39,745 nucleotides of DNA from Arcobacteraceae bacterium (GTDB lineage Bacteria > Campylobacterota > Campylobacteria > Campylobacterales > Arcobacteraceae), in assembly GCA_028687375.1 (NCBI GenBank), contig JAQUAG010000021.1, positions 1 to 39,745 on the forward strand, written 5' to 3'. The position numbers and the translations under genes are program-made. A model generated the notes under the pieces. The model did no database searches, had not been told where the DNA came from, and was given only the letters and a program-made list of their open reading frames with translations. Below are positions 8,870-17,212 of the stretch, piece after piece. Position 1 is the first letter of the stretch. Each line of letters begins with the position of its first letter.

Positions 8870-9540
8870 AACAATAACCCAGTAGAAGAAACACTTCTAA
8901 CAATCCCTTTTATAGGAAGTTTTTGTCGTAATCTAAATAATATATTTTTTAAAGCATTTTCATTTACTTCTAAACTTTCTTCCCAAAGATAATCAAAAAC
9001 AATATCTTTTGAAACTAATTGATTTTTGTTTTTATATAAAATTTCTAATAAACGATATTCTTTTTTTGTTAATGATATTACCCTGTCATTAGCAATAATA
9101 TTTTGCATTTTTATATCTAAAAAAAGTTTATCCCCAAGTTTTGGCATAAGAAGATTGTGTTTTTCCAAAATTAACTCACATTTTTGTAAAACTTCTATCA
9201 CCACCTCTAATGAAACTGGTTTTTCAAGATATTCTACTAAACCTATTTTTGTAGCAGCTTTTAAATATGAGATATCAAGATGAGATGTTGTAACGATAAT
9301 TGGAACAAAATGATTCATATCTCTTATCTTTTGAGCAACTTCTAATCCACTTAAAGTCGGCAGTTCAATATCTAAAATTACTACATCTATCTTATCATTT
9401 TTATAGATATCAAGACCCTTTATCCCATCATTACAAACAACAATTGAATTACAAAAATGAGATAAAAGTTTTGACATATTCTTTGCAATGATTTCATCAT
9501 CTTCAACATATAAAAAATTAGATTGTTTTATTAAATTCAT
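8857..9540 (-). CDS. OmpR/PhoB-type response regulator
   Basis: 227 residues. Receiver domain residues 1-120 with acidic pair E13-D14-D15, phosphoacceptor D57 (VVILDIELP), and the Lys of LEKPVS; winged-helix DNA-binding domain residues about 135-227 (LTKKEYRLLEILYKN, then LFRLRQKL). It lies directly upstream of, and overlaps by 13 bases, the 7TMR-DISM kinase, its obvious partner. It is divergent from the regulator at 9617 with 76 bases between the two starts, so the two may share control. Confidence 0.88.
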   Translation of the reverse strand: MNLIKQSNFLYVEDDEIIAKNMSKLLSHFCNSIVVCNDGIKGLDIYKNDKIDVVILDIELPTLSGLEVAQKIRDMNHFVPIIVTTSHLDISYLKAATKIGLVEYLEKPVSLEVVIEVLQKCELILEKHNLLMPKLGDKLFLDIKMQNIIANDRVISLTKKEYRLLEILYKNKNQLVSKDIVFDYLWEESLEVNENALKNILFRLRQKLPIKGIVRSVSSTGLLLCIK

Positions 9541-9578
9541 CTCAAAATCATAAGATATTCTTTCTAATAAATAGATTT

Positions 9579-9594
9579 CTAACTTTTTTGAGAA
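9579..9594 (+). promoter_or_regulatory. 16-bp motif shared with the 5323 site
   Basis: TCTAACTTTTTTGAGA in the divergent gap between the regulators starting at 9540 and 9617. It is identical to 5323-5338. Both plus-strand copies precede genes that I infer to be partners (HisKA_2 kinase and receiver-wHTH regulator). Confidence 0.45.
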
Positions 9595-9616
9595 CTTTAT
9601 CTTCTATAATTAATTT

Positions 9617-10300
9617 ATGAAAGTATTAATTATAGAAGATGAACCATTTATAGCATTAGATATACAGCAACATATCGAATCATTTGGGCATGAAGTAGTT
9701 GGATATGGCTGTAGATATAATGATATTTTAAGCATATTTAAATATTCTCAACCCAATCTTATTATAAGTGATATTCATCTAGGGGAAGAGCTTGATGGAA
9801 TAAATATAATTGAAAAATTACAAGCTATCTCTTCAAATTTTCAAGTTATTTATCTTACAAGTTATGATTTTGAAGATACAATTGATAGATCTCTTTGTAC
9901 AAAACCAAGTGGTTATGTTCTAAAACCATTTCATCCAAAAGAGTTGCATATAGCTATTAAAATAGCATTACATGAAACGACATCTTTACCAATCAATAAT
10001 ACTTTAGATAGCCTCAGTAATGAATATGCGTATGACTTTGATACAAAAGAACTTTTTTACAATAAAATCAATTTAGAATTATCTTATTTAGAAAGAGAGA
10101 TTTTTCATTTATTGTATTTACATAGAAATAGCCTTGTATTGAACGAAACTATTGACAGCTATGTCTGGGAGAATAGATTAATAAGTGACTCTACAAGAAG
10201 AGGTTTAATTCATCGTTTAAGATTAAAATTAAATCATAATTTTATTGAAACTATTGCAGGAATTGGTTGTAAATTAAATATTGATTATACGATACTATAA
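9617..10300 (+). CDS. Response regulator, receiver + winged-helix (HisKA_2-partner type)
   Basis: 227 residues. Receiver domain with E7-D8, phosphoacceptor D52 (LIISDIHLGEE), T81 and K103 (GYVLKPFHPKEL); the opening (IIEDEPFIALDIQQHI) resembles receivers that work with HisKA_2/HWE kinases. The C-terminal domain, about 135-227, is a winged helix (LSYLEREIFHLLYLHRN, then GLIHRLRLKLN, ending GIGCKLN). It resembles the regulator at 26896 in both domains. There is no kinase beside it on this strand; the kinase at 5383 is the likely partner. It probably controls local genes or itself. Confidence 0.85.
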   Translation: MKVLIIEDEPFIALDIQQHIESFGHEVVGYGCRYNDILSIFKYSQPNLIISDIHLGEELDGINIIEKLQAISSNFQVIYLTSYDFEDTIDRSLCTKPSGYVLKPFHPKELHIAIKIALHETTSLPINNTLDSLSNEYAYDFDTKELFYNKINLELSYLEREIFHLLYLHRNSLVLNETIDSYVWENRLISDSTRRGLIHRLRLKLNHNFIETIAGIGCKLNIDYTIL

Positions 10301-10557
10301 TTGTCTTAATAAAAATGCAATCCTACACTCTATAAAAATTGTAGCTATTACTCTGCCTTTGCAAGTTCTGTAAATTTTCTTCAAAATTTTTATTTGTTAC
10401 TAAATAGTTATTCTCTTTCATTTGTTTTAGTATCTAACTATTGATTTTTGATGATAATGAGATACATCTTTGTAATTATTTAAATTTGTTGTTATCTTAT
10501 TTGCTATTTGAAAGTCATATATTTTTACATTTTAAGAAATGAGTATAGATTTATTTT

Positions 10558-10977
10558 TTGAACTGTACAATAAAATATAAGTATTTAATTCTGCATAATA
10601 TATTTTACATAAAGGTGGGTGTCAAACGAACTTTAAAATTATCAAGTATAAATAACTCCATTCAAGAAGAAAAAGCGATTGAAAATCTTGTAAAAATAAG
10701 TACTTTTATTTGTTATGATATAGAGAAACAAACCGTTTTTGAAAATAATATACCAATTAAATTTACAAAAAAAGAGTTAGAGCTTTTAGATTATTTTTGT
10801 AAAAGTCCAAATCAAAACATCTCTTATGATACATTGATTAAAATAATATGGAATGACAAAGATATATCTCATTCAACTATAAGAGATATTATCTCACGAA
10901 TAAAGAAAAAAATTAAAAATATAGATTTGGAAAATATAAATAATTTTGGATATATCTTACATCTACAATCCGAGTAA
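10558..10977 (+). CDS. Orphan winged-helix protein, probably a response regulator that lost its receiver
   Basis: 139 codons from a TTG at 10558, or about 120 from a GTG at 10615; neither start has a convincing ribosome site. The C-terminal 85 residues are a Trans_reg_C-like winged helix (FTKKELELLDYF, SHSTIRDIISRIKKKI, ending INNFGYILHL). There is no receiver domain in frame upstream, and the 257 bases before the frame show no clear gene. It is related to the DNA-binding part of the regulators at 9617 and 26896. It is either a true stand-alone DNA-binding protein or the surviving 3' part of a broken regulator gene. Confidence 0.55.
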   Translation: MNCTIKYKYLILHNIFYIKVGVKRTLKLSSINNSIQEEKAIENLVKISTFICYDIEKQTVFENNIPIKFTKKELELLDYFCKSPNQNISYDTLIKIIWNDKDISHSTIRDIISRIKKKIKNIDLENINNFGYILHLQSE

Positions 10978-10999
10978 GCTATTGCATATAAAAAAAACT

Positions 11000-11062
11000 C
11001 TATTTCATTGAAGTATCTAAACCTCCTATAAGTTTAGAGTTACCATTCCAAGCAAATAACAA
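11000..11062 (-). pseudogene. Relic of a napB 3' end
   Basis: Read on the minus strand, this stretch gives AWNGNSKLIGGLDTSMK and a stop, against SWSGSKLTEGLDTLNDK at the end of the intact NapB (18047-18655). In DNA, 26 of 28 bases at 11011-11038 equal 18061-18088. A stop codon (TGA) lies in frame just upstream at 11063-11065, so only the tail remains. It sits just downstream of nnrS, in the same orientation as the nap operon. Confidence 0.65.
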
Positions 11063-11104
11063 TCAAAAGCGAGTCTATGCTTTTGATGGGGCTGGAATAC
11101 TCTC

Positions 11105-12277
11105 TTAGAATCTAAGAAGAGTTTTCCCGTATCTAAAAGTCCATACTAAAAACAAAATTATCCATAACCAAGCACTAAAATGTAAAAACCCCATAAATAT
11201 AGGTGAATTATTTAAAAATAATAAAGAGGCTGTTATCCTCGTAATTACTATAATTTGAATAAGTATAAACAAATACTGCGTTAGCTTATCTGCTACAATT
11301 TTTTGTGCTGGTACTGCATGACCCATAATCACTCGACTTCCAAAACCAATAAGTAAATTCCCTACAAACCCAATTGCAAAAATATGCAATGCTAATTTTA
11401 AAGTGGGTGTTTCTAAAATAGATTCTAGAAATAAAATTATGAATCCAAGCTCAAGCCAAATAAATGCTATCATCAAAATTGATAATATTGCAGGTGCTTT
11501 TTTATAAATATTTAGATTAAAGATTATATATCCAAAAAATACCATACTCAAAAGTGATACAATTTTAAATAACATAGCAAATTCAAATTGAATCACAATA
11601 CCTAAAGCTAAAAATAAAATCATTGAAATTTCTACTAAAAATCTAGGTTTTTCCCAAGGTAAAATTTGTAAATTTGAACTATAAAATGCTGGTATCATCC
11701 TTTGAGCAACTGTAAATACAAGAGTAAGTAAGTATCCAAAAAATATTAAAAGAGATAAATTTATATGAAATATAACTTCACAAAAAAGAAAAATCACTCC
11801 AAAAGAAAGTACGATATTTAAAAAAATACTATCTTTTTTATCAATCGCCCTCCCTTTTTTAATTGTTTGATAAAAAATAGTATTAAAGTAAACTAGCACA
11901 CCAATAACTACTAGTTTTCCAATTTCCTCAAACCCAAATAAAGTTATAATAATTCCTAATTGTAAAACAACCCAAGGGATAAAATATCTTTTTTTATCAA
12001 TCACTGTGCTACTTGTATATTTAGGAATTACCGTTATTAAAAAACCCAAAAAAGCATTTGTAAAAACACCAAAAGTAAGCCCAAAGCTATGTATCAAATA
12101 AAAATCAAAAGAGACTTCTTTAATAAATGATATAAAAGTTGCTAACATAATAGCAATAGCAAAAAAGACGGCTGATACAAAAAAAAGTTGATGGGGTTGA
12201 GAGGTAAACTTTGTCGACCAACTTGGAGGTTTTTGCGGTGTTAAGGGGATAAAATCATAAGAAGTTGAAAAAGTCAT
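11105..12277 (-). CDS. nnrS: NnrS family membrane protein
   Basis: 390 residues from ATG at 12277, which has AAAGG six bases upstream; the frame extends 15 codons further but without a ribosome site. About twelve hydrophobic helices. Family features are QPHQLFFVSAVFF near the start, HSFGLTFGVFTNAFLGFL, AQRMIPAFYS, and LHIFAIGFVGNLLIGFGSR followed by VIMGHAVPA. NnrS proteins are haem- and copper-containing membrane proteins that ease nitric oxide stress and are regulated with denitrification genes. Here it lies at the end of the nap cluster with its own Crp/Fnr-type promoter (box at 12334). It probably protects the cell from NO made downstream of nitrite. Confidence 0.85.
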   Translation of the reverse strand: MTFSTSYDFIPLTPQKPPSWSTKFTSQPHQLFFVSAVFFAIAIMLATFISFIKEVSFDFYLIHSFGLTFGVFTNAFLGFLITVIPKYTSSTVIDKKRYFIPWVVLQLGIIITLFGFEEIGKLVVIGVLVYFNTIFYQTIKKGRAIDKKDSIFLNIVLSFGVIFLFCEVIFHINLSLLIFFGYLLTLVFTVAQRMIPAFYSSNLQILPWEKPRFLVEISMILFLALGIVIQFEFAMLFKIVSLLSMVFFGYIIFNLNIYKKAPAILSILMIAFIWLELGFIILFLESILETPTLKLALHIFAIGFVGNLLIGFGSRVIMGHAVPAQKIVADKLTQYLFILIQIIVITRITASLLFLNNSPIFMGFLHFSAWLWIILFLVWTFRYGKTLLRF

Positions 12278-12333
12278 AGTGAAACCTTTGTTAAAATATT
12301 TTATGATTGTATAGAAAAACATGCTAAAAAACT

Positions 12334-12347
12334 ATGATGTAAATCAA
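12334..12347 (-). promoter_or_regulatory. Crp/Fnr-type box and class II promoter of nnrS
   Basis: On the minus strand the site reads TTGATTTACATCAT (9 of 10 bases of TTGATNNNNATCAA). Its centre is 63 bases upstream of the nnrS ATG. A -10 hexamer TACAAT (12306-12311) lies where expected if the box is centred at -41.5. Confidence 0.7.
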
Positions 12348-12362
12348 TCTTTTTATATTATT

Positions 12363-13067
12363 TTATAGTGGATGGGTTACTATTGTTTTAGTTAAGTACC
12401 CATCTTCGATTTTTAAAACACTATCAAAGAATGGTAATAATCTTTCATCATGAGTAACAACTATTATCGCTACTTCCTGCTCTTTTGCAATCTTTCTCAA
12501 TAACTCCATAACAGATATAGCTCTTTCTTTATCAAGTGCAGCTGTTGGTTCATCTGCTAAAATAATTCGAGGATTATTTGCCAATGATCTTGCAATCGCA
12601 ACTCTTTGACTTTGACCCCCTGATAAACTCCCTATCATATATTTATTTTTATCTTCGATTCCTAAATATTTTAAAAGTTCATTTGCTTTTTGTATATATT
12701 GAGTTTTAGTTATCCCATTTAACTGAGGAAGTAAAGTGATATTTTCTTCAACATTTAAAAATGGTATGAGGTTGTGTGATTGAAAAATAAATCCTAGTTT
12801 TTCTCGTCTTAATTTTCTTGTATCTTTTAAAATCCATTTATCATCATAAATCACCTCACCATTAAGTGACATTTTGCCACTTGTAGGTTCTAAAATACAT
12901 CCAAGCATTGTAAGAAGTGTCGTTTTTCCACTTCCACTAGGACCAACAAACATTGAAATTTCACCTTTTTGAAGTTCAAAACTTATCCCTTTTATCACTT
13001 GTAAACTATTTTCTTTTGTTTTAAACTCTTTAAAAAGATTTTCAACTTTAATAGCCGGTATATCCAT
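12363..13067 (-). CDS. ABC transporter ATPase, LolD/MacB/DevA type
   Basis: 234 residues. Walker A GPSGSGKTT (about 42-50), Q-loop FIFQSHNLIPFL, signature LSGGQSQRVAIARSL, Walker B IILADEPTAALD, switch His in VVTHDE. It powers the FtsX-type permease encoded directly upstream (one base gap). ATPase, permease and membrane-fusion protein together form a three-part export or lipid/protein-handling machine of the MacAB or DevBCA type. No outer membrane TolC partner is encoded here. The substrate is unknown. The set lies inside the nap transcription unit. Confidence 0.9.
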   Translation of the reverse strand: MDIPAIKVENLFKEFKTKENSLQVIKGISFELQKGEISMFVGPSGSGKTTLLTMLGCILEPTSGKMSLNGEVIYDDKWILKDTRKLRREKLGFIFQSHNLIPFLNVEENITLLPQLNGITKTQYIQKANELLKYLGIEDKNKYMIGSLSGGQSQRVAIARSLANNPRIILADEPTAALDKERAISVMELLRKIAKEQEVAIIVVTHDERLLPFFDSVLKIEDGYLTKTIVTHPL

Positions 13068-13068
13068 C

Positions 13069-14205
13069 TTATTCCCCTATTGCTTGTGCTGGATTTGCAT
13101 TTATTGCTTTATAAATTCCAAAAAGAGAACCAATAACACTAACAATAATAATCACGATAAATAATCCTGCTGAATCAGTCCATAAGAGTACTACATTTTT
13201 GGGAAACTTATCACTAATAAGATTCGCAAAAATATTTCCTGCAATAAATGCTAAGAAGCCTAAAATAAGAGATTGTTGCAGTATCATTTTAATGATTTCA
13301 AAGTTTGGCATCCCAATCAATTTTAAGATTGCTATCTCTTTAATTTTTCCAATTGTCATCGTGTAAATTATCAAAGAGATGATAACAGAAGAGACAATAA
13401 TCAAAATTATCGTAAACATCCCAATTTGTTTTGACGATTTTTCAAGAACATTTTTTGTTAGTATAATCGCTTGTTCATCATTTGTAAAACAATTTTTATG
13501 TTTCCATCTTTTAATATTTTGAGAGATCTCATTAAGATCTACATTTGGGGTTACTGTAGCAATAATTGCATTGACTGTTGGATTATTTGAGGTACCAATT
13601 CCTCTTATTCTATCGTTTCGTATCGTGTTATTTGAAGAGGAAAATTGTAGCTCTTGAGCATCTTGTAAGCTAAGATATACCAAAGGTTCACCACTATTGG
13701 AAACAGCTCCTTTTGTGATTCCAACCACTTTATAGATATTACGACCTAATGGTATCATTGTATCAAGTACTATACCTAATTTTTCATCTACAACTATTTC
13801 ATAGTGGGATTTTATTATCTCTCTTCCGTATAAAATATTGTTTGGTCGACCAAGTTTACCAATCTCATAACCAACAGCGGTCACTCTTTCTAATCTATTA
13901 TTTGTTTGAATTTGCAAAGTTTGAAAAGTGATTCCTGCTACATTTTTAACACCATAAATTCCTTTTATTTGATACTTTACATCCTCAAATAATTTAGAAC
14001 TTTCGGCAAATGGACCAATAGTATCCTCCTGTACTATCCACAAATCAGCATTGACATTATTAATAAGAGATTTTGCATCAACTATCATCCCTCTATAAAC
14101 TCCAAGCATAACAAGTACGATTCCTAAAAGCATACCAACCCCAATGGAAGTCACTATAAATTTACCTAAAGAATGAGAAATATCTTTTATGGCTAAATTT
14201 ATCAT
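13069..14205 (-). CDS. FtsX/MacB-type ABC transporter permease (DevC-like)
   Basis: 378 residues. One N-terminal membrane helix (about 15-40, GVGMLLGIVLVMLGVY), a large periplasmic domain (about 45-255), and three C-terminal helices (about 258-372, including IIVSSVIISLIIYTM and FLAFIAGNIFANLI), the usual FtsX layout; length is near that of DevC-like permeases. The stop is one base before the ATPase start, and the start overlaps the stop of the membrane-fusion gene by four bases. It probably moves or presents a substrate from the inner membrane outer leaflet or periplasm. Confidence 0.88.
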   Translation of the reverse strand: MINLAIKDISHSLGKFIVTSIGVGMLLGIVLVMLGVYRGMIVDAKSLINNVNADLWIVQEDTIGPFAESSKLFEDVKYQIKGIYGVKNVAGITFQTLQIQTNNRLERVTAVGYEIGKLGRPNNILYGREIIKSHYEIVVDEKLGIVLDTMIPLGRNIYKVVGITKGAVSNSGEPLVYLSLQDAQELQFSSSNNTIRNDRIRGIGTSNNPTVNAIIATVTPNVDLNEISQNIKRWKHKNCFTNDEQAIILTKNVLEKSSKQIGMFTIILIIVSSVIISLIIYTMTIGKIKEIAILKLIGMPNFEIIKMILQQSLILGFLAFIAGNIFANLISDKFPKNVVLLWTDSAGLFIVIIIVSVIGSLFGIYKAINANPAQAIGE

Positions 14206-15344
14206 ATATTTACATTGGCTCCATTGAAAAGTTCTTTTTTATTTTCTTCTGGAATAATTATTACATCATCTATTTTGAGATTCCCTTCTACCGCTACTGT
14301 ACTTGTGTTTGCCATATAAGTCAATATTTTAATAGGGGTAAATAGAGCTTTATTCTCTTTTAAAAGCCATAGACCAACTTTATTCTCATAAGTCACGATA
14401 TTTTTTCTATCACTCAGAAATGTATTTTTAAAAGTTTTGGTAACAACCATCACTTCTGCTTGTTCATTGAGAAAAAATTGTTTTGGAATATTTTTAAATT
14501 TCACCCCTATCTCTCGTTCATTTGTGATTGGGTCACTTACTAAATCTATTTTTTTTACAAATCCATCAACAGTTTCATCTCCTTTTGAACGAAGAAAAAT
14601 AGTAGCATCTTGTCCAACTTTTAAAGAGTCACTTATTGCTTCATCAATATATCCTTTTATCCATATATCTTTTGGATTGACAATTTTAAATAAAACTTTT
14701 CCTATAACTGCTGTATCACCAATCTCTATCTCTTTTTGAACTAAAATTCCATCACTTGGAGCTAATAAAATTAAATTCTTTAGTTTTTCTTTTGTCCCTT
14801 TTGAAACAGCATCTAATCTATTAAGTTCATTATCAAGAGTTATTTTGTCATTTTCTAAAGCTTTTAATGAAGCATCAGCAATAACCAAAGATAGCTTGAT
14901 ATTATCGTATTCAATATCTGATACAAAAGCATCTTTATGTAGTTTTTCATATCTTTTAAGTTGTGTATTTGCTAAAGTATATTTTGCTTTTGCTTCCTCT
15001 ATTTTATTGAGTATGGAAGCTTTGGTTGAGTGTACTTTAGCTATGTTGTATTTATCTTCTTCTATTTTTTCTTTTAAATCAACACCATCGATGATTGCTA
15101 AAACTTGACCACTTTTAACTCTATCACCCTCTTTTACAAATATATTTGTTATTTTTCCCGTTGAATTTGAACTTATTTGATAAATAATCTCGCTATCTAC
15201 TATTCCTGTAGCAAATATCTCTTGTTTTACATCTTTTTGTTCCAAATGTACAGTTTGGTAAGTGGTTTTTGGAAGATATATAAATTTATACCAAACCACC
15301 ATCAACAATAGAATTATCAAAACACCATATAGTACTTTTTTCAT
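14202..15344 (-). CDS. HlyD/MacA-type periplasmic adaptor (membrane-fusion protein)
   Basis: 380 residues. N-terminal anchor (VLYGVLIILLLMVVWYKFIYL), biotinyl-lipoyl-like segment (SNSTGKITNIFVKEGDRVKSG), a coiled-coil hairpin (about 90-190), the second lipoyl half (APSDGILVQKEIEIGDTAV), then beta-barrel segments. It would bridge the permease to an outer membrane channel. It shares a four-base overlap with the permease, so the three are one operon. The gap to the PAS gene upstream is 54 bases, so it is probably read from the nap promoter, though a weak internal promoter cannot be ruled out. Confidence 0.87.
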   Translation of the reverse strand: MKKVLYGVLIILLLMVVWYKFIYLPKTTYQTVHLEQKDVKQEIFATGIVDSEIIYQISSNSTGKITNIFVKEGDRVKSGQVLAIIDGVDLKEKIEEDKYNIAKVHSTKASILNKIEEAKAKYTLANTQLKRYEKLHKDAFVSDIEYDNIKLSLVIADASLKALENDKITLDNELNRLDAVSKGTKEKLKNLILLAPSDGILVQKEIEIGDTAVIGKVLFKIVNPKDIWIKGYIDEAISDSLKVGQDATIFLRSKGDETVDGFVKKIDLVSDPITNEREIGVKFKNIPKQFFLNEQAEVMVVTKTFKNTFLSDRKNIVTYENKVGLWLLKENKALFTPIKILTYMANTSTVAVEGNLKIDDVIIIPEENKKELFNGANVNI

Positions 15345-15398
15345 ATGACTCTTTCTTACTTTTATTTTTTATAGATTCTACATAAAATAATAAACAAT

Positions 15399-15845
15399 CT
15401 AATTTTGATAAATTATTTGTCGAATATTCTCTTTATTTAGATTTCTCATCTCATCATAAAATCTTTGAAATTTTAACTTCTCTTCAAATGAAATAGGTGT
15501 TCTAATAGATTTATACTCAACTAAAACATCATCTTTATAAACTCCACTTACAATCGCATGCACCCAATAATATCCAGTATCTTTACGAAGATTTTTAACA
15601 ATCCCTTCCCATTTCTTTTGAGTTTTTAGTTTTTTCCACATCTCTTCAAAGACTTTTTTGGGCATATCTGGATGCCTTACTATACTATGAGGTTTCCCTA
15701 AAAGTTCTGCAACCTCATAACCACTTATTTGTGCAAAAGTATCATTTGCATAAGTGATAACCCCTTTTAGGTCTGTTCGTGAGATGATAAGTTCACCACT
15801 TGGCACTATCGTTTCAATTAAAAACTCACTTTCATTATATTCCAT
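15399..15845 (-). CDS. Single-PAS protein (Aer/CetB-like)
   Basis: 148 residues from ATG at 15845, chosen because GGAG stands five bases upstream; an in-frame ATG at 15866, next to the napD stop, has no such site. The protein is almost only one PAS domain with Aer-type features (ISRTDLKGVITYANDTF, ISGYEVAELLGKPHSIVRHP, DMPKKVFEEMW, GYYWVHAIVSGV). Such domains usually bind FAD and report redox state; Campylobacter CetB is a comparable short PAS protein that works with a separate CetA transducer. No transducer is encoded nearby. Its place right behind napD suggests redox or energy sensing linked to nitrate respiration, but the partner is unknown. Confidence 0.8.
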   Translation of the reverse strand: MEYNESEFLIETIVPSGELIISRTDLKGVITYANDTFAQISGYEVAELLGKPHSIVRHPDMPKKVFEEMWKKLKTQKKWEGIVKNLRKDTGYYWVHAIVSGVYKDDVLVEYKSIRTPISFEEKLKFQRFYDEMRNLNKENIRQIIYQN

Positions 15846-15866
15846 ATTAACTCCTTGAATTCTCAT

Positions 15867-16250
15867 TTAATTTTTTTTATCAAACTCAGCTGCAAATCCC
15901 TCAAGATCTTTTTTCTTTAAATCTCCTCGATAGATAATTTTATCAATAGCAATCGTATCATCGTTTAACATTTTTGGAACTAAATCGGCATTATTTAGCA
16001 CTTCCATATGAGCATCTAGTTCATCTTCACTATAAGCCATTTGCATATCAGCACTAATAACATGAGGGATAGCTTCAATCACTCTTAACTTTTCAAGCTC
16101 CTCTTTTACCCCTTCCCCTTCAATGGTTATAATCACTCGTCCTTGTTCATCGTGCATATGATAATCACATACTGGGCAATTTTGTAAAGCCTCAACCACT
16201 TCATCTAAATACTTTGGAACTGTTTTTACTACTATACTTGAAATATTCAT
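15867..16250 (-). CDS. napD: NapD, chaperone for NapA maturation
   Basis: 127 residues. The start MNISSIVVKTVPKYLDEVVEAL and the core YHMHDEQGRVIITIEGEG match the NapD family, small ferredoxin-fold proteins that bind the Tat signal of NapA and hold it until the cofactor is in place. The C-terminal third (about 85-127) extends beyond the roughly 90-residue enterobacterial form, as in Campylobacterota NapD. Its start overlaps the napL stop by four bases. Confidence 0.88.
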   Translation of the reverse strand: MNISSIVVKTVPKYLDEVVEALQNCPVCDYHMHDEQGRVIITIEGEGVKEELEKLRVIEAIPHVISADMQMAYSEDELDAHMEVLNNADLVPKMLNDDTIAIDKIIYRGDLKKKDLEGFAAEFDKKN

Positions 16251-17212
16251 TTTTTTTCTCCTAATTTAAAATAATTTATCTTTTCACTATCACTCGTTAC
16301 AATCAACTCTTTATCATTTATAAACAAAATTTGAGTCATTGTTGCATCTTGTCCTATTAAGTTGTAAAGATATTTTTTAGTTAAAATATCAAATACTAAT
16401 ACTTCATTTTGTTCATTGTAAGCTATTGCACCACGAGTTCCTTTTGGATTTAAAGCACAACTATAAAGTAAAAAATTAAAATCTAATCTATAACTGCTTC
16501 CACTATTTGTATACACTACCGCTTTTCTATCTTGTCCTGCTGTAAGAACTACACCACTTTTATAATCAACTTGATACACTTTATCCAAATTAAGAGCTGG
16601 AAGTTGTTTTATCACTTTTCCAGTTTTTATATCAACTATTCTAACAATACCACTTTCATCTGTTGATACAATTTTTGTTTTATCTTCACTTATCATAAAG
16701 TGTGAAAATGACGACATACTCAACTGTTTAGTATAAAGATATTTTTTACTTTTTAAATCATATAGAGCAATTTGATTACTTAAAAAAGCTAAGATAATTT
16801 GCTCCTTTGATACAAAATTTGCTTTTTGCGTTATCAACTTACTTTTAGCATCTATAATTCGTTCTAATTTTTTATCTTTATAGATATAAATATCTCGATA
16901 TCCACCCTCCCCTTCAGATGTTATAAGAAGTGTATTCTCAAAGAGATCCAGTGAATAAATCTTTGTATTAATATTCTCACCTGTGAAGTCTTTTATCTTT
17001 GGTAACTTAATCGTATTTATTTTTTTCTTATTGGAAAGATTAAATATATCTATCGTCCCATTGTCTGTCCCTGCATATAATAATTTATCTTTAGAAACAA
17101 TACTTTGAACCCCACCAGTAGCTTTTAAGGAGTACAATGGCTTTAAAGTTTCTAAGCCAAAACAAGCCATACTTAAAAATAAAATTAAATATAATTTACC
17201 CATTATTTTCAT
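16247..17212 (-). CDS. napL: NapL, periplasmic beta-propeller protein of the nap operon
   Basis: 321 residues. Signal peptide (LYLILFLSMACFG), then WD40-like or PQQ-like blades across the rest (LLYAGTDNGTIDIFNL, KIVSTDESGIVRIVDIKTG, GVVLTAGQDRKAVVY). NapL is found only in Campylobacterota nap operons, between napF and napD, with a role in full activity of the enzyme that is not well defined. The start overlaps the end of the 87-residue gene by 17 bases; the ATG three codons later is an alternative. Confidence 0.85.
   Translation of the reverse strand: MKIMGKLYLILFLSMACFGLETLKPLYSLKATGGVQSIVSKDKLLYAGTDNGTIDIFNLSNKKKINTIKLPKIKDFTGENINTKIYSLDLFENTLLITSEGEGGYRDIYIYKDKKLERIIDAKSKLITQKANFVSKEQIILAFLSNQIALYDLKSKKYLYTKQLSMSSFSHFMISEDKTKIVSTDESGIVRIVDIKTGKVIKQLPALNLDKVYQVDYKSGVVLTAGQDRKAVVYTNSGSSYRLDFNFLLYSCALNPKGTRGAIAYNEQNEVLVFDILTKKYLYNLIGQDATMTQILFINDKELIVTSDSEKINYFKLGEKK

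Noticed and set aside
10301-10557. A small minus-strand frame (about 33 codons from an ATG near 10422)
   Set aside because: No ribosome site, no recognised features and AT-rich low-complexity sequence; chance cannot be excluded.
11011-11038. Rho-independent terminator behind nnrS or the 10558 gene
   Set aside because: The small stem (TCTAAAC...GTTTAGA) has no T tract and the same sequence is coding in the intact napB, so it is a gene relic.
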